From contig CAVTGB010000016.1 in NCBI GenBank assembly GCA_963734125.1, forward strand, positions 1 through 64,000: DNA of 64,000 bases, in the 5' to 3' direction. The notes beneath the pieces are model-generated. The model was given only the letters and a program-made list of their open reading frames with translations, was not told the origin of the DNA and did not search any database. The position numbers and the translations under genes are program-made. Positions 16,929-26,162 of the stretch are shown here, in pieces; positions within the stretch are counted from its first letter, which is position 1, and every line of letters starts with the position of its first letter. Source of the stretch: DATARH01 sp963734125 (lineage in GTDB: Bacteria; Pseudomonadota; Alphaproteobacteria; ATCC43930; CGMCC-115725).

Positions 16929-18776
16929 CTAGCGCGGCCCCGGCGAAAGGAGATGGTGATCGCCCTCACCCGGCCCGCCGGGAGGACCGGTCGCGAGCAG
17001 CGTCGAGCCGGCATAGGCTGGGTCGTTGGCGGCGGCGATAGCGCCCGGCAGATCGCTGCGGCTACTCCCTGGGTCTGGAGCGCCGGCGTGCAGCCGGGCC
17101 GGGGCGATATCGGCGAAGGTCACTCGCGCCGCGCCACCCGCGACCGGCGGGTCGGTGACCCGGGTCCCGCCGTGATTGTCGGAAGAGAGCGTGAAGTCGG
17201 CTGTCGTGTAGAACCCGAGCAGCGCGAGGTTGACCGTATTCGTTCCATCGCTGACGCTAAGCGTGCCGCTGGTGTTACCAGCCGCCTCGGTGAAGCTCAT
17301 CGTTCCCGCGCCGTAGGCGATCCCTCTTAGATCGATCCGGTCAGGGACGGCAAAACCCGAGATGACGCCAGTGAAGCTGGCCCCGGCATCGAGTTGCAAG
17401 GTGCCGCCGTTGATAAAGCTGACCGTGCCGCCGGCGGTGCCGCGGCTCGCCACCTCGATGACGCCGCGGTCGATCGTGCCGCCGCTCGCCGTCCCGTGGA
17501 CGGTCTCGAGCCCACGGAGGTTGATCCGACCGCCGCTCGCCGTTCCATAGACGATTTCGGTCCCGCCTTTGAGGGTGGTCCCCTGCGTCACCCCGCCCGA
17601 ATAGACGATCTGATCACCGCCGTGCTTAATCGCGGCGCTGTGCGCCACCCCACCCCGCTCGACGATCTGCCGTCCGCCGCTGGCGACCGAGCCCCAATTC
17701 GCCCGCCCGTAGACGCGTTCGACGCCGCCGCTGGCGAGCGTGCCCCCATTCGCGGTGCCGCCCGACCGGACGATCTCGCTGCCGCTGACAGCGCCGCCGC
17801 TAAACTCCGCAGAGCCGCCGCTGTTGACCACTGCGCCAACGGCAACGCCGCCCCCAATCACCCGGAACCGGCCGTCGCTGCCAACCACCGTGCCGTAAGC
17901 GACGCCGCCGGAACTAACCTCGGAGAATGCCCCTGCGGACACGCCTAAGCCGGAGATTGACCCGCCGTTATCGATCTCAATCGAGACAATTCCACCGCTT
18001 TGAATGGTGACCCCATCGATGACATTCACACCATCGGCGGACCATTGGCCGTACGCGCTTGTGAGCTGAACCCCGTTGATGGTGCCACCGCTGCTGACCA
18101 CCGTGCCGCTGGCAACGCCGCCGGAAAAGACATAGAGGATCCCACCGTCGGTGACCACCGATCCATCGGCAACGCCGCTGTCATTAACGTAGGCAAGTGC
18201 GTTGAAAGAGACGATCAAGCCGGAGATCGATCCGCCCTGATCGATCTCAATCGAGCCGATTGCTCCACCACTTTCAATGGTCACACCATCGATGACATTC
18301 ACGCCGTTGGAGGACCATTGGCCGTACGCACTGGTTAGCGTGATCCCGTCGACCCGACCGCCGCTGCTGACCACGCTGCCACTGACCACGCCGGCGCGGT
18401 CAAAAATATACAGGCGACCGCCGCTGCTGACCACGGTGCCGCTGGCAGCGCCGCCGTAGACCGTCAGCTGACCGCCGCCGCCGACCACCGTACCGCTGGC
18501 GACGTCGCCGGAGGAAACATTGAGGAAACCGCCGCTGATCTCCGTACCGCTGACGACGCCGCCGGAAGAGACATTGAGGGTGCCAATGCCGCCGACTACC
18601 GTACCGTCGGCGACGCCGCCGGAAAAGACACCGAGGGTGCCGGCGAGCTCCACCACTGTGCCGCTGACAACACCGCCTGAGAGGACATCGAGGAAACCGA
18701 AGCTCTGGACGACAATCCCGCTGCTGGTCTAGCCGGCGGAAATGTTGAGCGTTTGACTGCTGGTGACGGTGGTCAT
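16929..18776 (-). pseudogene. AIDA-repeat surface/secreted protein with amber stop at codon 16
   Basis: From ATG 18776 the frame reads MTTVTSSQTLNISAG, then TAG at 18731-18729, then TSSGIVVQSFGFLDVLSGGV and an open frame to 16929. Related proteins have Gln at this place (ISAGQTSSGIVV), so CAG to TAG is the simplest change. The body is a chain of roughly 18-20-residue beta-helix repeats (VSSGGxxxGTVV), as in AIDA-I-type adhesins, including a 92-residue tandem duplication. The end is a C-terminal module (SFTGVISGFAVPDRIDLRGI ... NHGGTRVTDPP) shared with the next gene. Internal ATG or GTG codons could restart translation without the original N-terminus. No autotransporter barrel is present. Confidence 0.7.
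17965..18335. repeat. 276-bp-period tandem duplication in the repeat protein
   Basis: Segments near 17965-18060 and 18242-18335 both encode LTSAYGQWSxxGVNVIDGVT followed by SIEIDxGGSISGL. The spacing is about 92 residues, indicating unequal duplication of a multi-repeat block. Confidence 0.75.
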
Positions 18777-19029
18777 GGCAAGCTGCTCGCGCGATCGGGA
18801 AAATTGCCCATCCCGCTGGCAATGGCCTCAACCGACGTGCCGGCGGCCGGCACATCGATACTCTCGGTCCGATCGCGCTTGGTGGCGGACTCCACAGCCT
18901 CCGGTTTCCCTTCCTACTCGTTTCCTTTTTTCCGCCCATTGTAGCCGCGTACCAGCCGCGGTCAAATCGCGACGCCGCGGCAAATCGCTGGGCGGAATGT
19001 GCTTGGTCCGGCAGCCTCCAATCTCACCG

Positions 19030-21546
19030 TCAGCGCAGCGCTGGCAGCGGGGGATGGTGGGAGCCCAAACCCGGCCCACCGGGCGGACCGGTCGCGAGAA
19101 GCGTCGCGCCGGCATAGGCTCGGTCGCTGGCGGCAATCGCGCTCGGCAGATAGAGGCGGCCGCTCCCTGTGTCCGGTGCGCCGGAGTGCAGCCGGGCCGG
19201 GGCGATCTCGGCGAAGGTCACTCGCGCCGCGCCGCCCGCTGCCGGCGGATCGGTAACCCGCGTTCCGCCGTGGAAATCGTTCGAAAGAGCGAAATCGTTC
19301 GTCGCATAAAACCCGAGCAGGATGAGCTGGACGGTGTGCGTTCCGTCAGTCAGGGTGAGCGTGCCGCTGGTGTTGCTCGGCGCCTCGCTGAAACTTTCCG
19401 TTGGCCCCGCCGCAAAGGAGATCCTCCGCAGATCGATCCGGTCAGCGCCAGCAAAACCCGCGATGACGCCGGCAAAGTTGGCCCCGGCATCAAGCTGCAA
19501 CGTACCGCCGCTGACGAAAGTGACCGTGCCTCTGGCCACGCCGCCGCTCGCCACCTCGAAGAGGCCGCCATTGATCGTGGTTAGATTGGCGACGCTGCCG
19601 GAAGAGACGACTCCAGAGCCGGCTCGCTCGATCGTCGTGCGGCTCGCCGTGCCGGCCGAAAAAACTTCAAGAATGCCGCCGCTGCGCACTGTGGCGCCGA
19701 TCGCCGTGCCGCCATAGGCAACAAACTGGGCGCCGCCGTTGCTGACCACGGTGCCGGTTGCGGTGCCGCCGTAGACCGCCTGGAAGCTGCCGCTCCCGCC
19801 GCCTCTGATGGTCGCGCCGCTCGCCACGCCACCGGAATCGACGAACTGCCCACCACCGTTGCTGAGCGTGCCACCACTCGCCACCCCGCCCGCTCCGACG
19901 ACCTGCGTACCCCCGTTGACGACGACAAACCGGGCCACACCAAAGACATCCTGCTCGGCGCCGCTGAGCAGCTTGGCAGTGCGGTCCTTGCCGCCGGCTG
20001 AGACGGTTTCGACGCCGCCGCTCATCGCAAAGGTGGCCACTGCCGTGCCGCCGGACTTCACATACTCGTTGTCGCCGGAATAGATGACGATGCCGGTGCT
20101 GGAGCGACCGGCGCCGACAGTGTAGGTCGTCGATGATGCCCGGTCCCAGCCGAGCACATCCATCAGCGTGATGTCCCGGGAGGTGACGGGGTTGCTGACG
20201 GAGGTTTCGCTGTCGTCGTTATAGGCGTCCGGCGTATAGGTGTTGGTGGAGAGCCAGTCGCCGAGATCGCCGTTATCGCCGAACGCGTTCGATGGGTTGT
20301 TCCAGTTGAAGATATCGGTTTTCCCGCCGTCGAGCGAGAAATAGGACGGATTGCCGGTGTCGGAGAGCTGGCGGACACCCGGCGCGGCATAGCGGTACAG
20401 GTCGATCAGCGAGTAATCGCCCGAGCCGTCCAGCCACGAGCTGCGGCCCATTACCTCCGAGATTTCATGTTCGACAACGCCGAGGAAACCCGGTTGCGGC
20501 ACGCCACCGCTGATCAGGGACGTGCCAAAGCCGATATTGCCGTCGGGATTGGTGAACGATCCCGACGATCCGCTGGCTAGCCCCAGCGCCTTCTCTTGCG
20601 CCATCGATATATTCAAGACCATTCCACCGGTCGGATTGGTTGCCGGCAGGTCGTTGGCCAGCGCGGTCTTGTCGGCGGCGTCGCCGGTCGCGGCGCGGGC
20701 GCTCATCGTCGAGCGAAGCTTGGAATAGGATTCGCTTGGGCCGGTAAACGTTTCGCTCTCGCCCAGACCAGTGACAGGAGTGTTCGCGCCGCCACCGGTT
20801 TGCACTTCGCCGTAGCCGACATTGTAGTAGAGCGTCACCCCCGGGTTGTCGAAGGTATTGGCGTAAAACTGGAACGCGGCGCGGACCTCGGTGTCGAAGC
20901 TGACCGGCGCGCTGCCCACCGAGGAATCAAAGCTGATATGGAAGGTCAAGCCTCCGGGCTTGCTCCCGCTAACCACGATGGGGGCGGTCGAGGCAAATCC
21001 GGCGACCGGATCGTTCGGCCCGCCGGTCGCGTCCCCTTTTGCGGATCGGGCTTCCGACCGCGCTCCCGATGGCGCCGCGCTGGTCGCGCCCCCGCCCGAT
21101 ACGATGCTCTCGACCGCACCGCCCGCCAGCCCGGCGGCGGTGACCATATCGCCGGACGGCGCATCGGCGCCGGCCGGAATGATCCAGCCGGTATCGACGC
21201 TCGCGGTATCATCGCCGCCCGGCGCGACGCTGTCCGCACCGCCGAGTGCCACCGCATTCGCCACGACGGACCCGCCGAACTGCACCACCGAACCAGCCGC
21301 ATCGCCGGCGCCGCTCGATGCGGGCAGCGCGTGCATGGTCGCTCGAGTGGCGGCGATCTTGGTCGAACCATCGTTGTCCGCGCTCGCGGCGAGACCGTGA
21401 TCCGCGAGCGGGAATCCGGTGCCGGCATCTGCGCGTGAGACACCCAGGATAATCGGCTCGACCGTCGTGAGAGCGGGTTGCACATCGCCGGCGCCGACCG
21501 GATCGAGCGGGGCCGCGCCGTCAGCGTGGACGATGGGACCGGGCAC
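19030..21546 (-). CDS. Metalloprotease-like (NF038122-type) protein with AIDA-type repeats
   Basis: 838 residues. Residues 1-195 are low-complexity. Residues about 198-470 resemble the NF038122 metalloprotease group: TFHISFDSSVGSAPVSFDTE, VRAAFQFYANTF, GYGEV, and H360-E361-I-S-E364 in GVVEHEISEVMGR, a variant of HExxH with Glu in the last position. LMDVLGWD follows. Residues about 480-700 are beta-helix repeats (SGGxxxGTxV). About 705-780 is the terminal module ANFAGVIAGFAGADRIDLRR ... GGTRVTDPP, shared with its neighbour. No signal peptide is seen, which fits type I secretion, but no transporter genes lie here. The protease assignment is by motif and pattern memory; activity is unproven. Confidence 0.7.
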   Translation of the reverse strand: MPGPIVHADGAAPLDPVGAGDVQPALTTVEPIILGVSRADAGTGFPLADHGLAASADNDGSTKIAATRATMHALPASSGAGDAAGSVVQFGGSVVANAVALGGADSVAPGGDDTASVDTGWIIPAGADAPSGDMVTAAGLAGGAVESIVSGGGATSAAPSGARSEARSAKGDATGGPNDPVAGFASTAPIVVSGSKPGGLTFHISFDSSVGSAPVSFDTEVRAAFQFYANTFDNPGVTLYYNVGYGEVQTGGGANTPVTGLGESETFTGPSESYSKLRSTMSARAATGDAADKTALANDLPATNPTGGMVLNISMAQEKALGLASGSSGSFTNPDGNIGFGTSLISGGVPQPGFLGVVEHEISEVMGRSSWLDGSGDYSLIDLYRYAAPGVRQLSDTGNPSYFSLDGGKTDIFNWNNPSNAFGDNGDLGDWLSTNTYTPDAYNDDSETSVSNPVTSRDITLMDVLGWDRASSTTYTVGAGRSSTGIVIYSGDNEYVKSGGTAVATFAMSGGVETVSAGGKDRTAKLLSGAEQDVFGVARFVVVNGGTQVVGAGGVASGGTLSNGGGQFVDSGGVASGATIRGGGSGSFQAVYGGTATGTVVSNGGAQFVAYGGTAIGATVRSGGILEVFSAGTASRTTIERAGSGVVSSGSVANLTTINGGLFEVASGGVARGTVTFVSGGTLQLDAGANFAGVIAGFAGADRIDLRRISFAAGPTESFSEAPSNTSGTLTLTDGTHTVQLILLGFYATNDFALSNDFHGGTRVTDPPAAGGAARVTFAEIAPARLHSGAPDTGSGRLYLPSAIAASDRAYAGATLLATGPPGGPGLGSHHPPLPALR

Positions 21547-21728
21547 CTATGGATCTCCTTCTCCGGTTCGTTGGTGATTTGTGATCTCGCCGGCGCGCCA
21601 GTCTAGCATCCCCCAGCGGCCCGCGAACCCTGTCCCGGCTGCCACTGCCTGTTGCCGAGCGCCGCGCTCACCGCTAGAAAGCAGGGTCCCTGGTGCGAGC
21701 ACGATCGCCGCGATCCTTGAGATGCACG

Positions 21729-21989
21729 ATGGCAGATGAAGAAATTAGAGCGACGATGCGTCCCGACAGCACGCTCGATGCGACGGGGCTCTTGTGCCCG
21801 CTGCCGGTGCTGAAGGCGCGCCGTGCGCTGAAGGCGGTGCCGCCCGGCGGCATCCTCGAAGTCCTGGCGACCGATCCCGGCGCGACCAAGGATTTCGAGC
21901 ATTTCTGCAGCACCACCGGCTGCGCGCTGATCGAGGCGAGCGAACAGCCGGGCGGCATCCTGCGGTTTCGATTGCAGAAACCCGGCTGA
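21729..21989 (+). CDS. TusA/SirA-family sulfur carrier protein
   Basis: 86 residues with the family signature LDATGLLCPLPVLKARRALK: the Cys of CPxP is the persulfide carrier. A central AVPPGGILEVLATDPGATKD and a C-terminal beta strand complete the fold. TusA-type proteins shuttle sulfur for tRNA thiolation, molybdopterin or sulfur oxidation. ATG 21729 is chosen because the homology starts just after it; an upstream in-frame start at 21693 adds a basic tail. It is 12 bp ahead of the alcohol dehydrogenase, so the two are likely co-transcribed. Confidence 0.88.
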   Translation: MADEEIRATMRPDSTLDATGLLCPLPVLKARRALKAVPPGGILEVLATDPGATKDFEHFCSTTGCALIEASEQPGGILRFRLQKPG

Positions 21990-22001
21990 AGGGGGAGCGC
22001 G

Positions 22002-23162
22002 ATGGCGGCGTTGATCACGGCACCGCGGCTAATGGCGATCGGCGGAGGGGCGCTCGCGGAATTGCCCGGTTTGCTGGCGCGGCTGGGCCTCGCGCGGCCG
22101 CTGATCGTCACCGACCCCTATATCGCCCGAAGCGGCGTCCTCGATCGCGCGACCGCGCTTCTCGATGGCGCGCGGATCCCCTGGTCGGTCTTTTCCGACA
22201 CCGTCCCCGACCCGACGACCGCAGTCATCGAGACCGGGACCGAGCGCCTCCAGGCCGGTGACTATGACAGTCTGGTGGCGATCGGTGGCGGCAGCTCGAT
22301 CGACACCGCCAAGGGGATGTCGGTGCTCGCCGCCAACGGCGGGCACCTGCGCGACTACAAGGTGCCCAACGACATCCCCGTTGCCGGCGCTCCGATTGTC
22401 GCGATTCCGACGACCGCGGGCACCGGATCGGAGGTCACCCGCTTCACCGTCGTCACCGACACTGAGACCGACGAGAAGATGCTTATTGCCGGGCTCGCCT
22501 GCTGTCCCACGGCGGCGATCGTCGACTTTGAGCTGACCATGACGATGCCGCTGCGCCTCACCGCCGACACCGGGATCGACAGCCTGACCCATGCGATCGA
22601 GGCTTATGTCAGCCGCCGCGCCAGCCCCTTCACCGATGGTCTGGCGACAACCGCGATGGGCCTCATCTCCAGGAATATCCGCACCGCCTGCGCCGAACCG
22701 CAAAACCGTGCGGCGCGGGAAGCCATGATGCTTGGCGCGATGAAGGCGGGGATGGCGTTTTCGAACGCGAGCGTCGCCTTGGTGCACGGCATGAGCCGGC
22801 CGATCGGCGCGTTTTTCCATGTCCCGCACGGCCTCTCAAACGCGATGCTGCTGCCCGAGATCACCGCCTTCTCGGCCCCCTCCGCGCTCGAACGCTATGC
22901 CGATTGCGCCCGCGCGATGGGGCTGGCCGAAGAGGGCGAAGGCAGCCAGAGCGCGGTGGCGCGCCTCCTCGACGAGTTGCGCCGGCTCAACGCCGATCTT
23001 CGCGTGCCGAGCCCGCAAGCTTACGGCATCGCGCGCGCCCGCTACGACGAACTCTTGCCGGTGATGGCATCGCAGGCGCTGGCCTCGGGCTCCCCCGCCA
23101 ACAACCCGCGCGTACCGACGAGCGAGGAAATCATCGAACTCTACCGGCGGGTGTACGCATAA
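22002..23162 (+). CDS. Iron-containing (group III) alcohol dehydrogenase
   Basis: 386 residues. The NAD-binding segment is GGGSSIDTAKGMSVLAANGG, followed by PTTAGTGSEVTRFTVVTD. Metal ligands are expected in D-x3-H form at DSLTHAIEAYVS and in MSRPIGAFFHVPHGLSNAML. Such enzymes interconvert short alcohols or hydroxy acids and aldehydes or ketones. GGGGGAG precedes the ATG. The exact substrate is unknown; no partner aldehyde dehydrogenase is nearby. Confidence 0.9.
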   Translation: MAALITAPRLMAIGGGALAELPGLLARLGLARPLIVTDPYIARSGVLDRATALLDGARIPWSVFSDTVPDPTTAVIETGTERLQAGDYDSLVAIGGGSSIDTAKGMSVLAANGGHLRDYKVPNDIPVAGAPIVAIPTTAGTGSEVTRFTVVTDTETDEKMLIAGLACCPTAAIVDFELTMTMPLRLTADTGIDSLTHAIEAYVSRRASPFTDGLATTAMGLISRNIRTACAEPQNRAAREAMMLGAMKAGMAFSNASVALVHGMSRPIGAFFHVPHGLSNAMLLPEITAFSAPSALERYADCARAMGLAEEGEGSQSAVARLLDELRRLNADLRVPSPQAYGIARARYDELLPVMASQALASGSPANNPRVPTSEEIIELYRRVYA

Positions 23163-23181
23163 AATTTGAACGCTTGGCGGC

Positions 23182-23499
23182 TCAATCCAGCTTGACCTGG
23201 ATCTCGTCGCCGACGAGGCGGACAGGGTAGGTCTTGAGGTCCTCGGTGACTGGTGGGCACAGCGCCTTGCCGGTTTGGATGTCGAAGCGGCCGGCATGCA
23301 GCGGGCATTCGATCTCGCCCTTGTCGAGCCAGCCGTCGGACAATTTGGCGTAGGCATGGGTGCAGATGTCGTCGGTGGCATGGAGCGTGCCGTCGAGATC
23401 GTAAAGCGCGATCTCCTTGCCGGCGACGAGGACGCCCAGCACCTCTCCCTCCGCGAGATCCTTTCGGTTGGCGGCCTTGACCCAGCCGGCGTCACTCAT
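23182..23499 (-). CDS. Rieske [2Fe-2S] ferredoxin, oxygenase-associated type
   Basis: 105 residues. Ligands are C46-T-H48 and C65-P-L-H68 (ICTHAYAKLSDGW ... ECPLHAGRFDI), the soluble biphenyl/naphthalene-dioxygenase ferredoxin arrangement. It carries electrons to a terminal oxygenase; the alpha-only oxygenase at 3810-5105 or the P450 at 54.3 kb are possible clients but distant. ATG 23499 follows GGAGGACGC. It is convergent with the alcohol dehydrogenase gene. Confidence 0.9.
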   Translation of the reverse strand: MSDAGWVKAANRKDLAEGEVLGVLVAGKEIALYDLDGTLHATDDICTHAYAKLSDGWLDKGEIECPLHAGRFDIQTGKALCPPVTEDLKTYPVRLVGDEIQVKLD

Positions 23500-23540
23500 G
23501 CGTCCTCCGAACCCAAGCAGCGTTCCCCGCACCACATGCT

Positions 23541-23626
23541 GTCATTGCGAGCGAGGCGACGCAATCTCGTGCCGGTTTCTCACTGGCGGCGCAAGATTGC
23601 TTCGTCGCGGCGCTCCTCGCAATGAC
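23541..23626. repeat. 86-bp intergenic inverted repeat (GTCATTGCGAG family)
   Basis: Left arm starts GTCATTGCGAGCGAGGCGAC and the right arm ends CTCGCAATGAC; the arms pair over most of 30 bp with a central unpaired stretch. It lies between the starts/ends of the Rieske ferredoxin and rhlE. This sequence type recurs in intergenic DNA of many alphaproteobacteria; here one copy. Confidence 0.8.
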
Positions 23627-23650
23627 GCGTGGGTGCGGACGAGCGCCGGA

Positions 23651-25165
23651 TCAGGCGCGGGCGGCGACCCGGGGGGCGCGCGCGAGAAACGCCGGCAGAT
23701 CGTCGCCAAAGCCGACAACCCGAGGCTCCCGCTGTTCCGGACGGTGCGGCTGCACCGGCTTCGCGGCCGGCTGCGCGAACATCGCGACGGCGGGTTCGGC
23801 GACCTGCCGTCTCGGCTCGGCCGGCGCCGCGGGCGCCCGCCGCGAACGTCCCCGGACGGCGGACTCGCTCGGTCTATCGACCAGGCGATCAGTGAGGCCA
23901 TTCCGGCTGGCGGCGCGGCCGACGTCAGGATGCGCCGCGGCGCGCTTGGGCGCGGCCCGCGCCGACGAGGCAACACGGGTCGCCGGTGCGCGGCCGCCGC
24001 GGCCGCGGCGCCGATCGCTGCCGGTGAAATCGAGTACCGCGGGCGCGACATCGGGCATTGTCTGAACCGGGATGTCCTTGCCGATCAGCTGCTGGATCGC
24101 GGCGACGGCCTTGCCGTCTTCGGGCGCCGCCAGGGTCAACGAGCGGCCAGGCCGGCCGGCGCGCCCGGTGCGCCCGATGCGATGGATGTAATCCTCGGCG
24201 TGGTAGGGCACGTCGAAATTGAAGACATGGCTGAGGCCCTCGATATCGAGGCCGCGCGCCGCGACATCGCTGGCGACCAGCAGCCGAATCTCGCCGTTCT
24301 TGAAGCGCTCCAAGGTCTCGGTGCGCTTGGGCTGGGCCATGTCGCCGTGCAGCGCGGCGGCATCGAGGCCGTGGCGCGACAGCGAGCGCTGCAGGATGTC
24401 GACATCGCGCTTGCGGTTGCAGAAGATCAGCGCGTTCTTGACCTCTTCGCTGGCGATCAACCGGCGCAGCGCGTCGCGCTTGTCTTCGGCGGCCACGACG
24501 ACGAGCGACTGTTCGACGGTCGCCGCGGGCGAAGTCGGCGGGGTAACCGAGATCGCGACGGGGTCGTTGAGGAACGCATCGCCCAGGCGGCGGATCTCGG
24601 GAGCCATCGTCGCCGAGAAGAACAGCGTCTGGCGCTGTTTTGGCAGGAGGCCGACGATGCGCTCGACATCGGGGATGAACCCCATATCGAGCATCCGGTC
24701 AGCCTCGTCGATGACCAGGATGCGGACGTCGGACAGCAGGATCTTGCCGCGCTCGAAGAGGTCGAGGAGGCGCCCCGGGGTAGCGATCAACACATCGACC
24801 CCGCGGTCCAGCTTTTTCAGCTGGTCGCCGAAGCTTTCGCCGCCAATCAGGAGTGCCGTCGTCAGCCGGTGGTATTTGCCATAAACCTCGAAAGCGGCTT
24901 CGACTTGCGTTGCCAGTTCGCGCGTCGGCTCGATGATCAACGAGCGCGGCATGCGCGCCCGGGCGCGGCCGGCGGCGAGCTTGTCGATCATCGGCAAGGC
25001 AAAGGCGGCGGTTTTGCCGGTGCCGGTCTGGGCGCAACCAAGCACGTCGCGCCCGGTGGCGACGACGGGGATACCTTGCTCCTGGATCGGGGTGGGATTG
25101 GTGTAGCCGGCGTCTATGACCGCCTGAAGAAGTTCAGGCGAAAGTCCAAGTTCGTTAAATTTCAT
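23651..25165 (-). CDS. rhlE: DEAD-box ATP-dependent RNA helicase (RhlE type)
   Basis: 504 residues. Motifs in order: GYTNPTPIQEQGIP (Q motif), AQTGTGKTAAF (I), PTRELA (Ia), TPGRLLD (Ib), VIDEADRMLDMG (II), FSATM (III), RGLDIEG (V), HRIGRTGRAG (VI). A basic, Arg/Pro-rich tail after about residue 375 is typical of RhlE-like proteins. It unwinds structured RNA, particularly in the cold and in ribosome assembly or mRNA decay. It follows cspA and an IF-1 gene on the same strand, a common cold-shock neighbourhood. The ATG at 25165 matches the family start MKFNELGLSPELLQAV. Confidence 0.92.
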   Translation of the reverse strand: MKFNELGLSPELLQAVIDAGYTNPTPIQEQGIPVVATGRDVLGCAQTGTGKTAAFALPMIDKLAAGRARARMPRSLIIEPTRELATQVEAAFEVYGKYHRLTTALLIGGESFGDQLKKLDRGVDVLIATPGRLLDLFERGKILLSDVRILVIDEADRMLDMGFIPDVERIVGLLPKQRQTLFFSATMAPEIRRLGDAFLNDPVAISVTPPTSPAATVEQSLVVVAAEDKRDALRRLIASEEVKNALIFCNRKRDVDILQRSLSRHGLDAAALHGDMAQPKRTETLERFKNGEIRLLVASDVAARGLDIEGLSHVFNFDVPYHAEDYIHRIGRTGRAGRPGRSLTLAAPEDGKAVAAIQQLIGKDIPVQTMPDVAPAVLDFTGSDRRRGRGGRAPATRVASSARAAPKRAAAHPDVGRAASRNGLTDRLVDRPSESAVRGRSRRAPAAPAEPRRQVAEPAVAMFAQPAAKPVQPHRPEQREPRVVGFGDDLPAFLARAPRVAARA

Positions 25166-25316
25166 TGAGAATTTGTTGCCTTACGCAAGCTGTAGGTGGG
25201 CAGATCGCCCAGGCCTTGCAATTGGGGATGAACCGCGACAAGTCAATCTCTTTCGCGGTTTCAGCCGGGTGTCTGTGAAAAGAACGGCCATCTCAGGTGC
25301 GCGAACGCTCGCCACC

Positions 25317-25584
25317 TCAGCGGCGGCGGAATTGCGGCCGGGGCATGACCGGCGGAGCGGTCGTGTCCTTGTGGCGGAAATTGATCCGACCCTTGGTCAG
25401 GTCATACGGGCGTCATTTCAACGGTGACGCGATCGCCGGCAAGAATACGGATCCGGTTTTTCTTCATCTTGCCGGACGAGTAGGCGAGCGTTTCATGCCC
25501 ATTGTCGAGCCGCACCCGAAACCGGGCGTCGGGCAGAAGCTCCGACACGGTGCCTTCGAATTCGATCAGATCTTCCTTGGCCAA
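25317..25584 (-). pseudogene. infA: Translation initiation factor IF-1 (cold-shock paralogue), frameshifted
   Basis: Starting at TTG 25584 after GGGAG, the frame gives LAKEDLIEFEGTVSELLPDA and GKMKKNRIRILAGDRVTVEM, clear IF-1. After TP it reads V-stop at 25402. Dropping one base of the CCCG run at 25407-25410 restores YDLTKGRINFRHK and a basic tail ending RPQFRRR at TGA 25317. The intact product would be 88 residues, the length of IF-1 copies with an Arg-rich tail that sit beside cspA/rhlE in alphaproteobacteria; the essential 72-residue copy is usually elsewhere. As read, the 60-residue product lacks the last strand of the OB fold. Sequence error and true inactivation are both possible. Confidence 0.8.
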
Positions 25585-25602
25585 TGAGTACTCCCATAGA
25601 GA

Positions 25603-25624
25603 AAGGGGCGCCGCAGCGCCCCTT
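25603..25624 (-). terminator. Hairpin terminator/attenuator between cspA and infA
   Basis: AAGGGGCGC, four-base loop CGCA, GCGCCCCTT: a nine-bp stem. On the minus strand it is followed by TTTCTCT. It lies 13 bp after the cspA stop and before the infA start, so it should end or limit cspA transcripts. Confidence 0.75.
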
Positions 25625-25636
25625 GGCGACCGACGG

Positions 25637-25843
25637 TCAGGTCGGACGCAGGTTGACCGCCGACACCCGGCCGCGCTGGCCCTGCTCGAGCTCGTAGGTG
25701 AGCTGTTGGCCCTCGTTGAGGCCGTCCATGCCGGCCCGCTCGACCGCGGAGATGTGGACGAACACGTCGGGGCCTCCGCTCGTCGGCTGGATAAACCCGT
25801 AGCCCTTTTGGGCGTTAAACCATTTGACCGTACCGGTCGCCAT
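25637..25843 (-). CDS. cspA: Cold-shock protein (CspA family)
   Basis: 68 residues: MATGTVKWFNAQKGYGFIQP holds RNP1 (KGYGFI) and DVFVHISAVE holds RNP2. A five-strand OB fold that binds single-stranded RNA/DNA and melts RNA structure. ATG 25843 is preceded by GGAG at nine bases. A strong hairpin lies in the leader and a terminator follows. Upstream of infA and rhlE on the same strand. Confidence 0.93.
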   Translation of the reverse strand: MATGTVKWFNAQKGYGFIQPTSGGPDVFVHISAVERAGMDGLNEGQQLTYELEQGQRGRVSAVNLRPT

Positions 25844-26162
25844 CGCCAGGAACTCCAGTTGGTAGAAAGACCGCCGCAGTTCATGCGGCGGATCGGCCAT
25901 CGGTTGGATCGGGCGACACGGGCCGGCATCCACAGGCGGACGCCAGCCGTGCCACCGAACCCAAACGGGTCGACGCGCAATTAATTAAGCGGAAGCGCCG
26001 ATTTGCGCAAGATCCGCGAACGGCCGCCGCCGCTATTTTCGCCAAACGGCGCCCGCGCCGAGGACGACCGGCGCGTTTTCGCGGCTCAAGCGGGGTCGCA
26101 GGCCACCTTCGCCGGCCCTAATGGCAGCGCAGCGGGGCCGCGCTCCTTTTTCAACAAAAGGC
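25844..26162. other. 319-bp gene-free region, cspA leader
   Basis: No coding frame is convincing here. The part nearest cspA would be its 5' leader and includes the hairpin at 25871-25891. An A+T-rich block (AATTAATTAAG) around 25979-25989 stands out in this G+C-rich DNA and could be part of a promoter on the minus strand. The remainder up to the response-regulator stop shows nothing I can name. Confidence 0.5.
25871..25891 (-). promoter_or_regulatory. Hairpin in the cspA 5' leader
   Basis: CCGCCGCA, five-base loop, TGCGGCGG: a perfect eight-bp stem ending 27 bp before the cspA ATG, followed on the transcript by TCTTTCT. It may be an attenuator or a temperature-sensitive structure. Confidence 0.5.

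Noticed and set aside
23417..25168. 583-residue open frame antisense to rhlE
   Set aside because: Shadow of the DEAD-box helicase; no domain or ribosome site.
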